This document shows, in pieces, positions 8,211 to 11,522 of a stretch of 11,522 nucleotides of DNA. This DNA is from Bacteroidales bacterium (GTDB taxonomy: Bacteria > Bacteroidota > Bacteroidia > Bacteroidales > P3): NCBI GenBank assembly GCA_017632095.1, contig JAGBSA010000170.1, positions 1 through 11,522 of the forward strand, written 5' to 3'. The notes beneath the pieces are model-generated. The model worked only from the letters and a program-made list of their open reading frames with translations. It was not told where the DNA came from and did no database searches. The position numbers were made by a program, and so were the translations under genes. The first letter of the stretch is position 1; each line of letters opens with the position of its first letter.

Positions 8211-8695
8211 TGAATCTTATAGTTGCTAAGGCGGAAAACAATATAATCGGAAAGGATAACAGTCTTTTGTGGCATTTATCCGAAGATTTGAAATATTTTA
8301 AGCAGATAACCTTGGGCAAAACCGTGCTTATGGGACGCAAAACGTGGGAAAGCCTACCCTTTAAGCCTTTGAAAAATCGTCGAAACGTAGTTATCAGTTC
8401 TCAAAAGGACTATGTGGCAAACGGGGCTGAGGTTTTCACCGATTTAGACTCTGCATTGGAAGCACTGAAAGACGAGGAGGTTTTCTGCATTGGCGGAGCA
8501 AGCATCTACAAGCTTCTTTTGCCTAAATGCGATAAGTTGTTTATAACTCAGTTGTTTGAATCCTTTGAAGGAGATGCAGCTTTCCCGGAAATAGATACAA
8601 CTAAATGGGAAATCAAACGCCTATCTCCAATGCTCTATGACGAGAAAGAAAATATAAAGTTTCGATTCGAAGTTTGGGAAACGAAGAAACAATAA
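8207..8695 (+). CDS. folA: Dihydrofolate reductase
   Basis: FolA reduces dihydrofolate to tetrahydrofolate with NADPH, recycling the dihydrofolate produced by ThyA; it is the target of trimethoprim. The protein has 162 residues, usual for the bacterial chromosomal enzyme. Visible motifs are the N-terminal [20 protein letters not shown], the catalytic acid Asp27 in [13 protein letters not shown]-binding GRKTWES (43-49), Arg58-Arg59 before NVVIS, and the nucleotide-binding IGGASIY (95-101). It starts inside the thyA stop (ATGA overlap); the second ATG at 8210 is an equally possible start that removes one residue. It is the last gene of the run, and a repeat array and a strong hairpin follow. 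The final codons (FEVWETKKQ) contain an AAACGAAGAAA string that is part of the downstream 21-bp repeat. Confidence 0.97.
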   Translation: MMNLIVAKAENNIIGKDNSLLWHLSEDLKYFKQITLGKTVLMGRKTWESLPFKPLKNRRNVVISSQKDYVANGAEVFTDLDSALEALKDEEVFCIGGASIYKLLLPKCDKLFITQLFESFEGDAAFPEIDTTKWEIKRLSPMLYDEKENIKFRFEVWETKKQ

Positions 8696-8749
8696 ATCAA
8701 AACCAAGTTTCAGTAAACTAAAACGAAGAAATAAAAACACAAAACGAAG
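8679..8749 (-). repeat. 21-bp-period degenerate tandem repeat, array B (inverted relative to array A)
   Basis: On the plus strand AAACGAAGA occurs at 8679, 8721 and 8742, and the degenerate copy AAACCAAGT at 8700, so all four starts are spaced at exact multiples of 21 nt. Read on the minus strand, units starting CTTCGTTTT or CTTGGTTTT occupy 8729-8749, 8708-8728 and 8687-8707. The segment 8699-8724 reverse-complements to 3762-3787 with 24 of 26 identities. The first copy overlaps the 3' end of folA. The flanking genes on both sides read plus, so this array is in the opposite orientation to its neighbours compared with array A. Confidence 0.7.
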
Positions 8750-8755
8750 ACTTAG

Positions 8756-8784
8756 TAAGACCAATCTTTTTTAGATTGGTCTTA
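8756..8784 (+). terminator. Perfect 12-bp-stem hairpin, probable folA operon terminator
   Basis: TAAGACCAATCT (8756-8767) and AGATTGGTCTTA (8773-8784) are exact reverse complements around a TTTTT loop. The hairpin starts 60 nt after the folA stop. The following bases (ACCTTTGAAA) are not a proper U-tract and the minus-strand side is only moderately U-rich. Termination is therefore inferred from the stem and the location, and a protein-binding palindrome is an alternative. Confidence 0.6.
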
Positions 8785-8791
8785 ACCTTTG
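8784..8791 (+). promoter_or_regulatory. Weak candidate -7 element for the barrel-protein gene
   Basis: AACCTTTG differs from TAnnTTTG only at the first base and ends 28 nt before the ATG at 8820, a layout similar to the one before rnr. It abuts the hairpin that ends at 8784. No -33 TTTG was found at the expected distance, so this is a tentative call. Confidence 0.3.
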
Positions 8792-8819
8792 AAATGCAGC
8801 GTTAAATAAGCGATTGTGT

Positions 8820-10268
8820 ATGAGAAATGTAGATAAGAAACGATTTAAAAGTCTTTTGCTTGGGACTGCTCTTGCTTTTGTTTTATTCTTATCATATTTG
8901 CCATTGTCGGCACAAAGACAAGACATCACTTATTTCTTAAAAGAAATTCCACAAAACAACTCTTCCAATCCTGCAATGGGAATTGGATATGACTTATATT
9001 TCTTTGCGTTTATGCCTTCCTTTGAAATTAGAACATCAGGATTTGGTTACAATAGCTTTATAGAAAGACACGAGGAATTCAGAGATTCTTTGAATATAAA
9101 TTCTCAAAGATTCAGCAAAAATATGTTGGAAAACAACTTCCTCAATATGCAGATGGAGCAAAATCTATTGGGTTTTGGTTTACGCAAAGGCAAGAATGAA
9201 TTTACATTTTCTTCGTATATAAATGTTGATAGTAGGGTTGAGTTTTCTAATACATCGTTTGACTTTGTTGCAATGGGAATGGAGTCAATTGTTTCGAGCA
9301 TGGAGTTGAATGAAAAGCATCTTTTGAATCTTAATGCTTACCTTGCAAATGCTATAGGCTACATTCACCATGTAAATAAAAGCCTTTCTGTAGGAGTAAG
9401 AGCCAAACTATTATTCGGAATTACCAATATAAGCACCTCAGATTGTGTTTTGCGATTTGCAAACAATGAAGCAGGAGGATATACCGCTGCTTTAGGTTTG
9501 GATATGAAGACTTCAAACATTTTTAACTTGCTTGATTTGGCTGCCGCTTATGGTTTGATAACACGAGAAGATGCTTTGCCGATGTCAATTGGCGAAACGC
9601 TTATTTCAATCTTTCACAATATAGGATTAGCTTTAGACTTAGGAACAGTTTATAAAGTAAACAATAGTTTGAAATTAGGTTTTAGTGTAAGTGATTTAGG
9701 TTTTATTTCGTGGAATTCGGGACTTAAACAGCTTAGAACCTCGGAAGAAGAACTTATCACCGACTTTGAAGGAATTGATACCTCATTAACAAAATACAAT
9801 GCTTCGATTTTAGGACTCGCAAACAATATTGTATCAAGTTTAGATGAAGCTTTTGATGTGCATGAATATGAAATGGAAGCATATAGTCAATTCTTGCCAA
9901 TTGAGCTTAAGGTTTCAGGAGAGTTTATTCTAAGTGATGAACACACAATTCAAGCATTGATTGGAACAAAATTTGTAAACAACAGATTCATAGACTCACA
10001 TTTGAGTGCATTTTATGCCTTTCGTTCTTCCTATGTGGGCTTTTCTGCGGGTAATACCTTTATGTTCTCATCTTGGTTCAATCCATCAGTATTGCTTAGT
10101 TTGAATTTGAAACCAGTAGGCTTTTATTTAGGAACCTCATTCAAAATAGGAGGAAATGGAGGCTTGAACATGGGTAATATAAGTTCGCTATCGCTTTTCG
10201 GAGGTTTGAGTTTGGCGTTTGGAGAAGATGTTGCAGGCAAGCGAAACCGAGTAAGACGTCATTGGTAG
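8820..10268 (+). CDS. Secreted predicted outer-membrane beta-barrel protein, DUF5723-like
   Basis: The protein has 482 residues and unknown function. Residues 1-31 form a clear signal peptide: a basic N-terminus (KKRFK), a hydrophobic core and a cleavage region at LPLSAQ. The mature part begins with a segment containing NNSSNPAMGIGYD, like the NPA motif near the start of many Bacteroidetes barrel proteins. Alternating hydrophobic strands rich in Gly and aromatic residues follow, including a stretch GYIHHVNKSLSVGVRAKLLF typical of DUF5723 proteins, and the chain ends in Trp. This suggests an outer-membrane barrel. The start at 8820 is chosen over a TTG six bases upstream because ATG is standard and the signal peptide is complete from it. 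It is monocistronic: the hairpin after folA lies before it, and the next gene is convergent, 10 bp away. Family assignment is from recall of sequence pattern; function is not known. Confidence 0.82.
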   Translation: MRNVDKKRFKSLLLGTALAFVLFLSYLPLSAQRQDITYFLKEIPQNNSSNPAMGIGYDLYFFAFMPSFEIRTSGFGYNSFIERHEEFRDSLNINSQRFSKNMLENNFLNMQMEQNLLGFGLRKGKNEFTFSSYINVDSRVEFSNTSFDFVAMGMESIVSSMELNEKHLLNLNAYLANAIGYIHHVNKSLSVGVRAKLLFGITNISTSDCVLRFANNEAGGYTAALGLDMKTSNIFNLLDLAAAYGLITREDALPMSIGETLISIFHNIGLALDLGTVYKVNNSLKLGFSVSDLGFISWNSGLKQLRTSEEELITDFEGIDTSLTKYNASILGLANNIVSSLDEAFDVHEYEMEAYSQFLPIELKVSGEFILSDEHTIQALIGTKFVNNRFIDSHLSAFYAFRSSYVGFSAGNTFMFSSWFNPSVLLSLNLKPVGFYLGTSFKIGGNGGLNMGNISSLSLFGGLSLAFGEDVAGKRNRVRRHW

Positions 10269-10278
10269 AAAGGTTTAT

Positions 10279-10824
10279 CTATCTGATTCTTTCTAATCCT
10301 CCCTCAAGGTCTATTTTGAAAATAGCAGAAGGCTGTTTGATTTCATTGTTTTCACGTTCTTCCTCTGCAATATAATCTACTGCATTTTTGATTCTTTCAT
10401 CAATATCTGTAAAACTTTGAGGCGTAGGCATACCGCTAAGATTTGCCGATGTGCTTACAAGAGGTGCGTTTAATTCATCAAGCAATCGTTGGCAGTAATC
10501 GTGATTAGGAATTCTTATACCTATGCTTCCGTTCTCTGAAAGCAAATGTAAAGGCAAGTTCTTGGCTTTTGGATATATTATAGTTGTAGGACAATAAGAC
10601 GATTTCAAGAGTTCTTTGGCAAGATCGGGAATTTGCTCGACATATTTCTTTAACATATCCTCATCTTTAACCAAAAGCAAAAGATGTTTGCCCTTACCAC
10701 GACCTTTAATCTCTAAAATCTTTTTGATGCCTTCTTCATTTGTAGCATCACAACCAAGTCCCCAAACAGTATCGGTGGGATAAAGAATTACCCCACCGAC
10801 TTTCAATATTTCTGTTTCTTTCAT
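10279..10824 (-). CDS. L-threonylcarbamoyladenylate synthase (TsaC/YrdC/Sua5 family)
   Basis: This family makes threonylcarbamoyl-AMP from threonine, bicarbonate and ATP, the first step of the universal t6A modification at position 37 of ANN-decoding tRNAs. The protein has 181 residues, consisting of the YrdC domain only, without the Sua5 C-terminal extension. Motifs are GGVILYPTDTVWGLGCDA (10-27), the KxR...K nucleotide-binding patch IKGRGKGKHL (39-48), SIGIRIPNH (100-108) and STSANLSG (124-131). All core residues of the active family appear present. The paralogue YciO is the main alternative and cannot be fully excluded by eye. The ATG at 10824 is the natural start, since an in-frame stop lies eight codons upstream. 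It follows pepE by 13 bp on the same strand, so the two are probably co-transcribed. Confidence 0.92.
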   Translation of the reverse strand: MKETEILKVGGVILYPTDTVWGLGCDATNEEGIKKILEIKGRGKGKHLLLLVKDEDMLKKYVEQIPDLAKELLKSSYCPTTIIYPKAKNLPLHLLSENGSIGIRIPNHDYCQRLLDELNAPLVSTSANLSGMPTPQSFTDIDERIKNAVDYIAEEERENNEIKQPSAIFKIDLEGGLERIR

Positions 10825-10825
10825 T

Positions 10826-10837
10826 TCGAAATTTCGA
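10826..10837. repeat. 12-bp perfect palindrome between pepE and the tsaC-like gene
   Basis: TCGAAATTTCGA fills all but one base of the 13-bp gap between the pepE stop and the next ATG. It has no loop, so it is a DNA palindrome rather than a hairpin. A 12-bp palindrome can arise by chance in a window of this size, and no role is assigned. Confidence 0.35.
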
Positions 10838-11522
10838 TTACTCCATCAAGAAGTTAATGTCTGCATTCAAATCGAACTCTTTTGGTTCGTTTGCTCCGTG
10901 GAAGAATTTCATTTTGTTGTTTCTTCCAATCAAACTTAGCTTTCCTTCTTTCAAACGCAATGCAGTTGCTTCTCTGATTGCCGCAATCTTAATATCCGGA
11001 TTTACTTTGGTAAATTCGCTCAATCTATCGTCTCTTGTCTCTCCTCCATGCTTAGGATCGAAAAAGTCAGTGTAGTGAGGGTTGATTTGGAACGGCACAA
11101 GCTTCATGCAATCAAAGCTTGCAGGTTCGATAATCGGCATATCGTTCGTTGTTTTCAAGCTAAGACCGGCAACATTACTTCCTGCTGACCAACCCATGTA
11201 AGCAACACCGTCCATAACTCTTTGAGAAATCAAACTCATTATACCGTTTCTGTAAAGCTCATACACCAAATGGAAAGTGTTTCCGCCACCTACAGCGATA
11301 CATTCTGCTTGTTCAACGGCTTTTTTTACGTCTTGCTCTTTGTGAATGCTGTAAAGATTCAATCCCAATCCTTCAAACACTGTCTTAACTTTTGTTTCGT
11401 AGTTATCGTATCCCATAGATACTCCTGCATAAGGAATAAACAATACATTCTTAACGCCACTTTCGTTGCAGAAGTCTTTGATCATGTCTTTGCACCAGTC
11501 CAAATATTTTTCTCCTGCATTG
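10838..11522 (-). CDS. pepE: Dipeptidase E (alpha-aspartyl dipeptidase, peptidase S51), 5' partial
   Basis: PepE is a cytoplasmic serine peptidase that hydrolyses dipeptides with N-terminal aspartate. Counting from the TTG at 11503, the visible motifs are IPYAGVS (23-29), VGGGNTFHL (71-79), the nucleophile elbow GWSAGS with Ser106, Asp121 in TTNDMPI and His143 in NPHYTD. The Ser-Asp and Asp-His spacings (15 and 22 residues) equal those of the Salmonella triad Ser120-Asp135-His157. The frame remains open beyond the TTG to the window edge (N-A-G-E-K-Y), and the Ser106 versus Ser120 offset implies that about 14 residues precede the TTG. The true start is therefore just outside the window and the TTG is not it. 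It lies upstream of, and probably in one transcript with, the t6A synthesis gene. Confidence 0.94.
   Translation of the reverse strand, partial: NAGEKYLDWCKDMIKDFCNESGVKNVLFIPYAGVSMGYDNYETKVKTVFEGLGLNLYSIHKEQDVKKAVEQAECIAVGGGNTFHLVYELYRNGIMSLISQRVMDGVAYMGWSAGSNVAGLSLKTTNDMPIIEPASFDCMKLVPFQINPHYTDFFDPKHGGETRDDRLSEFTKVNPDIKIAAIREATALRLKEGKLSLIGRNNKMKFFHGANEPKEFDLNADINFLME

Noticed and set aside
8658..8774. Small basic protein gene in the repeat after folA
   Set aside because: There is no ATG, and GTG or TTG with a leader is not evident; the open frame follows from the stop-free repeat unit and overlaps folA and the hairpin.
8814..8816. TTG as the start of the barrel-protein gene
   Set aside because: The in-frame ATG six bases later gives a complete signal peptide, so the rarer start is not needed.
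10266..10295. Bidirectional terminator between the convergent genes
   Set aside because: TAGAAAG (10266-10272) can pair with CTTTCTA (10289-10295), but the stem is 7 bp, AT-rich, has a 16-nt loop and runs into coding sequence; too weak to call.
11501..11503. TTG (minus strand) as the true start of pepE
   Set aside because: The family continues about 14 residues further N-terminally and the frame stays open to the window edge.

Overview
The window (11.5 kb, AT-rich) looks like a chromosomal segment of a member of the Bacteroidota, most likely the order Bacteroidales. The reasons are: a perfect TAnnTTTG -7 promoter element in front of the RNase R gene; near absence of Shine-Dalgarno sequences; an MsbA-type exporter and LTA-synthase-like sulfatase of the Bacteroidetes kind; and an outer-membrane-type protein resembling the DUF5723 family. 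Genus and species cannot be read from the sequence. The content is mostly housekeeping, and no defence system, mobile element, CRISPR array, rRNA or tRNA gene was recognised.

Layout. (1) Positions 2-3709, plus strand: the 3' part of an MsbA-like ABC exporter (its 5' end lies outside the window), then, 33 bp later, a five-TM LTA-synthase-like sulfatase. Together they look like an envelope pair. (2) Positions 3710-3929: a 220-bp gap with a degenerate 21-bp-period repeat, two small hairpins and the rnr promoter. (3) Positions 3930-8695, plus strand: a tight run rnr - purD - thyA - folA with gaps of 32 and 13 bp and a 4-bp ATGA overlap. ThyA makes dTMP and releases dihydrofolate, DHFR (FolA) recycles it, and PurD acts in purine synthesis, which also draws on the folate one-carbon pool. 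RNase R degrades structured RNA and returns nucleotides. (4) Positions 8696-8819: a 124-bp gap with the same 21-bp repeat in the opposite orientation, a perfect 12-bp-stem hairpin (probable terminator) and a weak promoter. (5) Positions 8820-10268, plus strand: a secreted, predicted beta-barrel protein. (6) Positions 10279-11522, minus strand, convergent: pepE (5' end outside the window) followed 13 bp later by a TsaC/YrdC-type tRNA t6A synthesis gene.

The least explained signal is the non-coding 21-bp-period repeat (core CTTCGTTTT, tail TTTACTGAAA). It occurs in the two largest intergenic gaps in opposite orientations, so that it brackets the rnr-purD-thyA-folA operon. A 26-bp stretch of one copy matches the reverse complement of the other at 24 positions. 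Its function is unknown.

Three apparent starts are TTG codons (17, 8814, and 11503 on the minus strand). The first and last are artefacts of genes running off the window. For the barrel protein the ATG at 8820 is preferred.
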